DNA of 25,889 nt, from NCBI GenBank assembly GCA_038326995.1, contig JBBQKP010000025.1, positions 1 to 25,889 on the forward strand. Direction: 5' to 3'. The notes beneath the pieces are model-generated. The model had not been told where the DNA came from, ran no database searches, and saw only the letters and a list, made by a program, of their open reading frames with translations. Each line of letters opens with the position of its first letter. The first letter of the stretch is position 1. Both the position numbers and the translations under genes were made by a program. This DNA comes from JBBQKP01 sp038326995 (GTDB lineage: Bacteria > Planctomycetota > Phycisphaerae > Tepidisphaerales > Tepidisphaeraceae). This document shows positions 17,531 through 24,040 of the stretch, piece by piece.

Positions 17531-17688
17531 TCGGCGGAAAATGTCGGATGAAAATTCATCCCCATCTTCCATCCGCAACCACATCTGTTTCCGAGCACCT
17601 TTGCTCACATCTTCTTCACGTTCGATATCGCGGCTCTATCTACAGAGTTCGATCGGACAAAACTTTTTACTCTCCGGGAGAGATTATC

Positions 17689-18306
17689 ATGAAGCGTTCA
17701 CTCTTGTCAGCCACCATCGTCAGCCTCAGCCTCGCCGCAACCTCTTACGCAGCACCCGTCTACAGCGGCCCGCTGAACATTCCGTTGCTTAACAACATCG
17801 ACGGTACTTACCTTAATCTTGTCGACGGCACGGTGGTCGACGGCCTAACGACCTTCCCCATAGTCTCATCGTTGGACATCAACATGTGGGTTTCAGCCTC
17901 GGCACCAGCGGGATGGCGCCTCTTCGCGAACAGCAACGGCGCCCTCGCGGACGGCGGCGTCGCAGTATCCTCCGGTTCGATTGGGGCATTGCTAAACTCC
18001 GGCGAACTCGTCGGCCCGGCGTCGACCTTCTCAATCGCCGCGAACGTGACGACTGCCGCTGTAGCCGGAACAAACATCTACGGTGTGCGGTTCCTCAACG
18101 AAGCTGGCCTCAACATTCACTACGGCTGGGTTCAGCTGAATCTGACTCAGGGTATATCCGGCGTCGCCACCGGAACCCTGCTCGGCTACGGCTTCGAATC
18201 CACTCCTGACACCGCCATTGTCGCGGGCGCGGGAATTCCCGAACCCACCACCCTGGCCGTCCTGGGCGCAGCCGCCGCGTTCGTGCTCCGTCGCCGCCGC
18301 GCCTGA
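17689..18306 (+). CDS. Small secreted PEP-CTERM protein
   Basis: The start is ATG 17689, preceded by CGGGAGAG (from 17675) and followed by a clean signal peptide (MKRSLLSATIVSLSLAATSYA, cleavage near A-A-P written here as 205 residues total). The open frame upstream to 17548 has no signal-like N-terminus. The body is a small beta-rich domain ending in YGVRFLNEAGLNIHYGWVQL and LGYGFESTPDTAIVAGAG, similar in style to many short PEP-CTERM proteins with FxxxxGxxHYGWV. The C-terminus is IPEPTTLAVLG, a hydrophobic helix, then RRRRA. It should be exported and anchored or released by exosortase. It is transcribed away from the giant gene and closed by the hairpin at 18337-18374. Precise function unknown. 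Confidence 0.88.
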   Translation: MKRSLLSATIVSLSLAATSYAAPVYSGPLNIPLLNNIDGTYLNLVDGTVVDGLTTFPIVSSLDINMWVSASAPAGWRLFANSNGALADGGVAVSSGSIGALLNSGELVGPASTFSIAANVTTAAVAGTNIYGVRFLNEAGLNIHYGWVQLNLTQGISGVATGTLLGYGFESTPDTAIVAGAGIPEPTTLAVLGAAAAFVLRRRRA

Positions 18307-18336
18307 ATTTCGTTCCACTCCTTTACCTAATCCCAT

Positions 18337-18374
18337 CGCCCGCGAGAACCCCGTTCTCGCGGGCGGTGTCGTTT
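18337..18374 (+). terminator. Terminator after the small PEP-CTERM gene
   Basis: A 13-bp perfect stem (CGCCCGCGAGAAC 18337-18349, GTTCTCGCGGGCG 18353-18365) with a 3-nt loop is followed by a short T run (18371-18374). The stem is very strong and the T tract weak. Confidence 0.8.
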
Positions 18375-18796
18375 TCAACTCGTATTGCTCCAATCCTCAA
18401 GCCCGGTCAGCAAAACACTCGGGCCTGCTCTGTATCTGTCTAGTCCGCCGCGCACGAACTAACGAACTTTCAACTGCAGAAATTGGGCAAAGCGAAGCTC
18501 TCATGTCGTTTTCGTAACATTTCAGCCGAATGCAGTGAATTGAATTGAACTGAGTTTCAGGGTGCCACGGCTTTGTATTCAAAGCGGTGTGTCGGGTTGC
18601 TCCACTAGCACACAGCTACGAGTACGTAGCCGTGGCACCCGACAACTGCGGATTTACTGCAGACGGCTGAAGTGTTACTCGTTTGCGTGTTTGACTGAGT
18701 TTCTGAGAAGAACTAAATCGAACCCGCTTACTGCATTCGCGGCTCATTTAACTCCGCCGCCACCCGCGAAAACGTAAAATCAAACCTTTGACCGGC
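18375..18796. other. Intergenic region holding an inverted-repeat element
   Basis: About 420 bp between the convergent PEP-CTERM and desaturase genes. The only clear structure is the GTGCCAC inverted repeat at 18560-18640. No terminator for the minus-strand desaturase gene and no convincing coding frame were seen. Confidence 0.5.
18560..18640. repeat. Inverted-repeat element with GGGTGCCACGGCT ends
   Basis: GGGTGCCACGGCT (18560-18572) and AGCCGTGGCACCC (18628-18640) are perfect 13-bp inverted repeats bounding an 81-bp unit. A second hairpin, GCTACG-AGTA-CGTAGC (18615-18630), nests inside and overlaps the right end. There is no coding content. It looks like a small non-autonomous palindromic element. 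Confidence 0.6.
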
Positions 18797-20416
18797 TCAA
18801 TCGACTTCCTTCGCCACATACTCCAGCGCCAACCCGGCCGCGATCTTGCCCGACAGCGCCACCAACGGCAGGCCGCCGCCGGGGTGCGTGCTTCCACCCG
18901 CGAAAAATAATCCTGCTATCCGCTTCTCTTTGTTCGCGGGCCGGAGAAACGCGTTCTTGATTCCGTTGCTGCTGATGCCGTAAATCGCCCCGGCATTCGC
19001 GTTGTAATCCCTCGCCAAATCCCCGGGCGTCCAGTGCCTTCTCACCACAATCCGCTTCGACAAATCCGTCAAGCCCCATTTCGTCTCCAATGTCTCGATC
19101 AAGCGCTTCTCATATTTCGGGCCTTCCACTTCCCAATCCAACATAAGTCCCTTTGCCGTCCCCTTCATGAGCGGCGGGGCACTGGCGAGTACGAACAAAT
19201 TCTCGCAACCGCTCGGTGCTTGCGTCGAATCCGTACGCGTGCTGGCACAGACGTAGATGCACGGGTCCTCAGGAACTTGCCGCGTTTCGAACATCGCCCG
19301 CAGATCGCTCGCATAGTCGGCCGGCATGAACTTGGTGTGGTGCGCGAGCTGCGGATAGGTGCCCTCGACGCCTAGGCACAAAATCAGTCCGCTGCCGCCC
19401 GGGTCGATCGCGTCGAGCTTCGCGTCTGTTTTATGCGGCCGATCTTTGGCATCGATCAGATTCCGCATCGCCCAGACCGCATCCGCGTTGCACACCACCG
19501 CGTCGGCAAACTCCATCTTGCCATCGACTTCCACACCAGTGGCCCGGCCGTTCTCGACGACGATCCGTGAGACACTTACGCCAGTACGAATCTCCACGCC
19601 AAGCTCCCGCGCGACACGCTCCAGGGCCGACGCCAGCGTGTAGAGCCCGCCCGGAATGTACCAGCCGCAAAAGTGCATTTCGCAATACGGAATGACCGCC
19701 AGCGTGGCCGGGCACAGGAACGGCGAGGCGCCCGAATACGTCGCGTACTGATACAGCACCTCGCGAAGCCTTGGCGATTTGATGTGCCGATCAACGAGCG
19801 GCGCGAACTTGCGAAACATGCCGATCCGCAGCGGCACACTCAGCATCCGCAGTCCGGCGAGCGGATCAAACCCCCCACTGCCAGCACCGCCGTCGCCGCG
19901 TATCATCTGCTCGGGCGAGTTCGCAAGAAACGTCTCGCCCGCGAGGTCCCACACGTTCTTCCCGTAGGCGAAGAATTTTCGCCATCCCGCAACATCGCCC
20001 GGCGAGAACTTCGCAATCGCCGCTTCGGTCTTTACCGGATCAGAATGAAACTCGAGCGACTGACCGTCCGCCCACTGGAAGCGCGAGATCGGGTCGAGCT
20101 TGACGATCGGCAGATAGTCACGGACGTCCCTGCCTGCCGCTTCGAAAAGGTCCTTGAACACAAACGGAAGCGTGATGAGTGACGGGCCGGTGTCGAATCG
20201 AAACGGGCGGTCATCTGTCCGCGTCGGGTGAGGCACGATCCACTGGTTTAGTTTTCCGCCGAGCGTGGGTTGTTTTTCGAGGAGCGTGACGCGGACATTT
20301 TTCGCCGCAAGCCGCACCGCCGCTGCGAGTCCGCCCACGCCGCCGCCGATGACGATTACGTGCGGCGTCGATTGCCGGCTTCCCTGACTTTTCGCCCTAT
20401 GTATCGACAGATTCAT
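18797..20416 (-). CDS. Phytoene desaturase-like (CrtI/CrtN family) FAD-dependent oxidoreductase
   Basis: The start chosen is ATG 20416 (MNLSIHRAK), with AAGGA eleven nucleotides upstream, giving 539 residues; a GTG at 20458 is the alternative. The N-terminal Rossmann FAD-binding motif VIGGGVGGLAAAVRLA (~22-37) ends with an acidic residue after VRVTLLE. It is followed by GGK and RFDTGPSLITLP, both typical of carotenoid desaturases and isomerases. The C-terminal dinucleotide-binding signature GLFFAGGSTHPGGGLPLVAL is also diagnostic. Members dehydrogenate or isomerise carotenoid polyenes at the membrane. Which step (CrtI, CrtN, CrtD or a 4,4'-diapo type) cannot be told, as no crtB or other carotenoid gene lies nearby. 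Inverted repeats with a GTGCCAC core flank it on both sides. Confidence 0.9.
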   Translation of the reverse strand: MNLSIHRAKSQGSRQSTPHVIVIGGGVGGLAAAVRLAAKNVRVTLLEKQPTLGGKLNQWIVPHPTRTDDRPFRFDTGPSLITLPFVFKDLFEAAGRDVRDYLPIVKLDPISRFQWADGQSLEFHSDPVKTEAAIAKFSPGDVAGWRKFFAYGKNVWDLAGETFLANSPEQMIRGDGGAGSGGFDPLAGLRMLSVPLRIGMFRKFAPLVDRHIKSPRLREVLYQYATYSGASPFLCPATLAVIPYCEMHFCGWYIPGGLYTLASALERVARELGVEIRTGVSVSRIVVENGRATGVEVDGKMEFADAVVCNADAVWAMRNLIDAKDRPHKTDAKLDAIDPGGSGLILCLGVEGTYPQLAHHTKFMPADYASDLRAMFETRQVPEDPCIYVCASTRTDSTQAPSGCENLFVLASAPPLMKGTAKGLMLDWEVEGPKYEKRLIETLETKWGLTDLSKRIVVRRHWTPGDLARDYNANAGAIYGISSNGIKNAFLRPANKEKRIAGLFFAGGSTHPGGGLPLVALSGKIAAGLALEYVAKEVD

Positions 20417-20523
20417 GGACAGATTCTTCCTTCGTGAACGTCCGGGTTGTTGCTTCACCTAGTGTAGTAATTAAGTGCCGCTGATTCTTGCATTAGGCAA
20501 AAGTCGTATCTTTCAAAATTCGG

Positions 20524-20565
20524 GTGGCACTCAACGCCGTGCTCGGATTTCACACCGGGTGCCAC
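20524..20565. repeat. GTGGCAC/GTGCCAC inverted pair, copy A
   Basis: GTGGCAC (20524-20530) and GTGCCAC (20559-20565) are perfect inverted copies, each preceded by GG, spaced 28 bp. The core matches the ends of the element at 18560-18640. Confidence 0.45.
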
Positions 20566-20604
20566 ATTCTAATAATCCAGAGCGTGTCCGGCACATCGGC
20601 CGAA

Positions 20605-20636
20605 CCGCACGCCCGACCGCACGCCCGACCGCACGC
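20605..20636. repeat. 12-bp tandem repeat, about 2.7 copies
   Basis: CCGCACGCCCGA repeats at 20605-20616 and 20617-20628, followed by the partial copy CCGCACGC (20629-20636). It lies between the two inverted pairs in non-coding DNA, and is likely slippage-prone. Confidence 0.8.
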
Positions 20637-20654
20637 TTTGCGACAACACAAAAC

Positions 20655-20737
20655 GTGGCACACGGATATAAAATCTGGTCAGATCAAATGATGCGAAGTC
20701 ACCCAAAATTGAATCCGCGCTCCGCGTTGTGTGCCAC
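20655..20737. repeat. GTGGCACAC/GTGTGCCAC inverted pair, copy B
   Basis: GTGGCACAC (20655-20663) and GTGTGCCAC (20729-20737) are perfect 9-bp inverted copies bounding 83 bp, almost the same size as the 81-bp element at 18560-18640, and sharing its GTGCCAC core. Confidence 0.5.
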
Positions 20738-20813
20738 CCTGAATTATTTTCATTGCACTCGGCTGCAGTGTCAGTTGTGAATGACGCGATCTACAAACAC
20801 GATCGTTACCAAA

Positions 20814-21440
20814 TCACGGCTGAATCACCATCTCGTGTTGCGTTTCAAGAACCCGGCCCGTGAGTTGATCCGCAAACGTGACCCGCACCATCAGTCGGCT
20901 GGATTTTGGCTTTTCCTGCCACTTAAACTTCACCAAATACCCTTGAAGCGTGAATCCCGAGACCCAGGTTTTTCCGAGCTCTTGCCTGGAAACTTCCCAT
21001 TTTCCTAATAGCGGCTTTTCAGTGCGCGAAAGATCGAAGAGCTGAATCGTTGTATTCCCCGCCGCCTTGAATACGTCGTTATCCTGATCTTTTGGCATGA
21101 GAAGAACTGTGAAGCCTTCGTCTCCAGGCGAAGACGAGTCGGTATCATCTCCCGCCGTGCCGCGTCCGATTTCGATCGAGTGCGTCGTGAACAATTCCGC
21201 GAGTCGCTCTTCCGACAACTTCTCCGTTGCGGATCCGGTGGCTTCTTTCAACGACTTGATGGTGAGCAAGTCGGCCGAGCGTTGCCGCTGCAGCTCGTCC
21301 ACCTTCGTCTGCAGAACCTGCAAATCCTTGCGAAGCTGAGTGTTGACGGCGCTGGGCTTGCCGCCGCAACCCGCAAGGATCATCGGGAGCATCGCACACG
21401 CTGCGGCAATCTTAAGATTGGAAAGGACGGTTCGGACCAT
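20814..21440 (-). CDS. Predicted lipoprotein with coiled-coil segment
   Basis: The start is ATG 21440, preceded by AAGGAG with a ten-nucleotide spacer, giving 208 residues; an in-frame ATG nine codons earlier is less likely. The N-terminus has a lipoprotein signal peptide ending in the lipobox LAGC (22-25), so the mature protein should carry lipid on Cys25. A predicted coiled coil (~33-75, QLRKDLQVLQTKVDELQRQ and following) leads to an Asp/Ser-rich linker (DDTDSSSPGDEG). A beta-rich C-terminal domain follows, with LLMPKDQDNDVFKAAGN, QLFDLS and WEVS motifs and ending TQHEMVIQP. It is 45 nt after clpP, third in a minus-strand operon with the two clpP genes. The family name is not recognised; the role may be envelope-related. 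Confidence 0.8.
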   Translation of the reverse strand: MVRTVLSNLKIAAACAMLPMILAGCGGKPSAVNTQLRKDLQVLQTKVDELQRQRSADLLTIKSLKEATGSATEKLSEERLAELFTTHSIEIGRGTAGDDTDSSSPGDEGFTVLLMPKDQDNDVFKAAGNTTIQLFDLSRTEKPLLGKWEVSRQELGKTWVSGFTLQGYLVKFKWQEKPKSSRLMVRVTFADQLTGRVLETQHEMVIQP

Positions 21441-21485
21441 ATTCAATCGACTCCTTTCCAACAACACCTAGCTAACCCAGCTATC

Positions 21486-22115
21486 TTACTCGTCCGTTTC
21501 GTTCTTTCGTGCGGCTGCGGGAGCGCTTTCCATCAGACGATCGGCACAGCCGTACTCGACTGCGTCCTCGGCAAACAGCCAGCGGTTTCGGTCGAAGTCT
21601 TTATGGATCACTTCCTGCGGCTTGCCCGTGAACTCCGACATCAGCCAGTACAGCCGATCACGCAGGCGAATCATGTGCTTGGCTTCGATCGACAAGTCGG
21701 TCGCCGTGCCTTCAAGAACGCCGCCCAACAGCGGCTGGTGCAGCATGACTTGGCTGTTGCGAAGCACGGATCGTTTGCCTTTCGTACCCGCCGCGAGCAG
21801 GCACGCGCCCATCGACGCCGCCATGCCGATGCACGTCGTCGCGACGTCGCACCTCAGGAATCGCATCGTGTCCATGATGCCCATTCCCGCACTGACGCTT
21901 CCGCCCGGCGAATTGATGTACAGCTGAATGTCCGCCTTCGGGTCGTCGTTGGAAAGAAACAACAGCTGTGCGATGACGATGTTCGCGGAGTCGTCATTGA
22001 CCGGGCCGCTCAGCATGATGATGCGGTCCTTGAGCAGACGCGAGTAAATGTCGTATGCGCGTTCGCCGCGGCCGGTCTTCTCGATGACGATGGGGATAAG
22101 CATGTTGTTTGCCAT
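21486..22115 (-). CDS. clpP: ATP-dependent Clp protease proteolytic subunit (paralogue 1)
   Basis: 209 residues, normal ClpP length. ClpP forms a double heptameric chamber that degrades unfolded proteins delivered by ClpX or ClpA/C. The catalytic triad is complete: Ser101 (GMAASMGAC), His126 (MLHQPLLGG) and Asp175 (DFDRNR), with the usual spacing of 25 and 49 residues. The oxyanion-loop INSPGGSVSAG and the C-terminal handle DAVEYGCADRLM are present. It has an ordinary short N-terminus and a charged tail (RKNETDE). It lies 74 nt after a second clpP on the same strand, so the two are probably co-expressed and may form mixed or separate rings. No clpX is in view. Confidence 0.97.
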   Translation of the reverse strand: MANNMLIPIVIEKTGRGERAYDIYSRLLKDRIIMLSGPVNDDSANIVIAQLLFLSNDDPKADIQLYINSPGGSVSAGMGIMDTMRFLRCDVATTCIGMAASMGACLLAAGTKGKRSVLRNSQVMLHQPLLGGVLEGTATDLSIEAKHMIRLRDRLYWLMSEFTGKPQEVIHKDFDRNRWLFAEDAVEYGCADRLMESAPAAARKNETDE

Positions 22116-22189
22116 GAATGAAAATTCTTTTTCGGCGCTATTACTTTGACCTGTTACTAAAGCGTTTCAAACGCGTTCCAAAAAGCGTA

Positions 22190-22918
22190 CTAAGTTCGTT
22201 CCGTGCCCGGAACGACGATTTCATCGACGATTCCGTACGCCACCGCTTCTTGCGCACTGAAGTAGCGGTCGCGCTCGCTGTCTTCTTCGACCCGCTCGGA
22301 CGTCTGGCCCGTCAGTTTCGCAAGCAGATCGTTGAGCGTTTTCTTGGTCTTGAGAATTTCCTCGGCCTGGATTTCGATGTCGGACGTCTGCCCGTACACC
22401 CCACCGCTGGGCTGGTGGATCATGACCTTGGCGTTGGGCAAAATGAAACGCTTGCCCTTCGTCCCGGCCGCAAGAATGACCGCCCCGCCGCTCATCGCGC
22501 GGCCCAGGCAGTACGTCGCCACATCGCACGCCAGAAACTTCATGATGTCGTAGATGGCGAGTGTGTCATCAACCACGCCGCCGGGCGAGTTGACGTAGAG
22601 GTGAATTTCGTCGGTTTTCTTGAGGCTCTGCAGATACAAAAGCTGCATGATGATTCGCGCGGCCGACGCGTGATTGATCTCGCCGACGAGAAACAACACG
22701 CGATTCTCCAGCAGCATTTCTTCCAGCGTCATCTCGCGATATCGGTTCATTCCCGGCCCGTTCGCCGCGGCGGGCATGTTCTGCGGGAACGGCCTGTTGC
22801 CGAAACCGCCAGTACCCAGTCCCCCAGTTCCGAAACCGCCAGTGCCGAAACCGCCAGTGCCGAAACTCGGCGGATTGTGTGATGCGTGCATCTGAGCAAT
22901 TCTGTGTAGGTCCATCAT
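22190..22918 (-). CDS. clpP: ATP-dependent Clp protease proteolytic subunit (paralogue 2, Gly-rich N-terminus)
   Basis: 242 residues; about 40-50 longer than usual because of an N-terminal extension with about five FGTGG-type repeats (~19-41). The core has a complete triad: Ser143 (GRAMSGGAV), His168 (MIHQPSGG) and Asp217 (DSERDRYF), spacing 25 and 49 as in active ClpP. VNSPGGVVDD and QEAVAYGIVDEI are also canonical. The start is ATG 22918 or 22915, after GGAAGGTGATTTC. It is the first gene of a minus-strand operon: this gene, the second clpP and a lipoprotein. Its promoter should lie at 22919-23022. Sequence divergence from the neighbour suggests an old paralogue pair rather than a recent duplication. 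Confidence 0.96.
   Translation of the reverse strand: MMDLHRIAQMHASHNPPSFGTGGFGTGGFGTGGLGTGGFGNRPFPQNMPAAANGPGMNRYREMTLEEMLLENRVLFLVGEINHASAARIIMQLLYLQSLKKTDEIHLYVNSPGGVVDDTLAIYDIMKFLACDVATYCLGRAMSGGAVILAAGTKGKRFILPNAKVMIHQPSGGVYGQTSDIEIQAEEILKTKKTLNDLLAKLTGQTSERVEEDSERDRYFSAQEAVAYGIVDEIVVPGTERT
22799..22870. repeat. 15-bp tandem repeats encoding FGTGG in clpP paralogue 2
   Basis: About five tandem 15-bp units of the form CCGAAACCGCCAGTG on the plus strand; two are identical and the others carry point changes. They encode FGTGG repeats on the minus strand. This is an in-frame microsatellite-like array, likely variable in copy number. Confidence 0.85.
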
Positions 22919-23022
22919 CTCGAAATCACCTTCCTGTGTAGAGAGGCGATGCTAGGCGGACCGCGGCGATCAATCAACTGACACACGAAGCGCCAACATA
23001 ATTGCTTTCGCGACAACGCAAA

Positions 23023-23048
23023 CGCCCACGGAGGTGAGTCCGTGGGCG
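23023..23048 (-). terminator. Terminator after the short PEP-CTERM gene
   Basis: A 10-bp perfect stem (CGCCCACGGA 23023-23032, TCCGTGGGCG 23039-23048) with a 6-nt loop lies 26 nt after the stop at 23074. On the minus strand only a short TTT follows, so the T tract is weak. Confidence 0.75.
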
Positions 23049-23073
23049 CGTTGCATTGGAGTTTATAGTGAGA

Positions 23074-23487
23074 TCAGTTGCTCTTGCGGCGACGAAGCGC
23101 GAGCACCGAACCCGCAGCCATGATGCCTAGCACCGTCGGTTCGGGAACAAGCTCGATGTTAAACCTCGCGACGTTGCCGAGGCTACGCGAGAAGTTTGCG
23201 TTCGTGAGCAGCGAGCTAACCTGCGTCAACGGCAGATTCGCGGGCAGCAGATTCCCGAGAGAGAACGGCACGGTTGCTGCAAAGCCGCTCAGGTCGGTCC
23301 AGCCGACGATCAACGGATCACGATCAACCAGGATCGAGCTGCTGGGGAACACGATCGAGGCCGTATTGATGAAGTCGATGCCGCCCGAATCGTTCTCCAG
23401 AACGAAGCTGATGATCTGAGGGTCGGGGACGATGACCACCTGGCCGGTCAGGGGGTTGTAAACAAGGTCTGCGATGTTGTCGCCGGG
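23074..23487 (-). repeat. Direct repeat, copy 1 of duplicated PEP-CTERM module
   Basis: This stretch matches 23630-24040 at a constant offset of 553 bp. It includes long exact blocks, such as the one covering the SSSILVDRD codons and another of more than 30 bp covering the IDFINTAS codons (near 23355-23390). It encodes the entire LGN-type module and PEP-CTERM signal. Confidence 0.85.
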
Positions 23488-23562
23488 TATTCCTGCGAAT
23501 GCCGAACCGGCGAGGAAAAGGGAGGCTACTGCACTGATTGGGAATGTGTTGCGATGAATCAT
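23074..23562 (-). CDS. Short PEP-CTERM protein consisting of signal peptide plus the LGN-type module
   Basis: 162 residues. A signal peptide (MIHRNTFPISAVASLFLAG, cleavage near SAFAG) is joined directly to a ~110-residue module (GDNIADLVYNP, QIISFVLEND, IDFINTASIVFPSSS, LVDRDPLIVGW, SLGNLLPANLPL, NVARFNIEL), then VPEPTVLGIMAAG with a hydrophobic helix and RRRKSN. The module and PEP-CTERM are a close copy of the C-terminus of the upstream gene ending at 23630. It has its own Shine-Dalgarno sequence (AGGAAG, about nine nucleotides before ATG 23562) and ends at the 23023-23048 hairpin. It may be co-transcribed with the longer gene. Modules with LGNIFP-like strands followed by PEP-CTERM recur in planctomycete exoproteins, as I recall; the function is unknown. 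Confidence 0.85.
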   Translation of the reverse strand: MIHRNTFPISAVASLFLAGSAFAGIPGDNIADLVYNPLTGQVVIVPDPQIISFVLENDSGGIDFINTASIVFPSSSILVDRDPLIVGWTDLSGFAATVPFSLGNLLPANLPLTQVSSLLTNANFSRSLGNVARFNIELVPEPTVLGIMAAGSVLALRRRKSN

Positions 23563-23629
23563 TTCTAATGCTTCCTGTGAAATTTTGATGTTGTTAAGAA
23601 CACCGGGAAAGGTCGATTCCGGGCTGAAA

Positions 23630-24040
23630 TCACCTTCGGCGTCGACGGATTGCCAAAGCAGCGCCTGCGATCATCACGCCAAGAACCGTCGGCTCAGGAA
23701 TGACTTCGATATTGAACCTGTTGACGTCACCGAGGTTACGAGAGACGTTAGCCGTAGTGAACAGCGCGTTCAGCTGCTGCAAGGTCAGGCTATTGGGAAG
23801 AATGTTCCCAAGAGAGAAAGGCAGTGTCGCCGCGAAACCACTGAGATCAGTCCAACCGATGATGAGCGGATCGCGATCGACCAGGATCGAGCTGCTGGGG
23901 AACAAAATCGAGGCCGTATTGATGAAGTCGATGCCGCCCAAGTCGTTCTCCAGAACGAAGCTGATGATTTGATTGTCCGGAACAATCACTACTTCGCCGG
24001 TCGAGGGGTTGTATTGCAGATCAGCAATATTGTCGCCGGG
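23630..24040 (-). repeat. Direct repeat, copy 2 of duplicated PEP-CTERM module
   Basis: This is the C-terminal part of the long PEP-CTERM gene, aligned without gross shift to 23074-23487. Copy similarity is highest in the middle and lower at the PEP-CTERM and the LTQVSSLL / LQQLNALF region, consistent with a duplication followed by divergence. Confidence 0.85.

Larger units (their letters stand above)
17047..17688. other. Divergent regulatory region between the giant gene and a PEP-CTERM gene
   Basis: About 640 bp, AT-rich at 17270-17410. It should hold promoters and leaders for both genes. It contains a 10-bp inverted repeat at 17332-17372 and, on the plus-strand leader side, a possible folded RNA at 17432-17530. 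No coding frame is convincing; the open frame at 17548 is only the upstream extension of the PEP-CTERM gene. Confidence 0.55.
20417..20813. other. Repeat-rich intergenic region
   Basis: About 400 bp between the desaturase start and the lipoprotein stop, both minus strand. It should carry the desaturase promoter. It is occupied by two GTGGCAC/GTGCCAC inverted pairs and a 12-bp tandem repeat. No coding frame or terminator is supported. Confidence 0.55.

Noticed and set aside
22799..22870. CRISPR-like short repeats
   Set aside because: The units are contiguous without spacers, only 15 bp long and in frame inside clpP, so they are coding tandem repeats.
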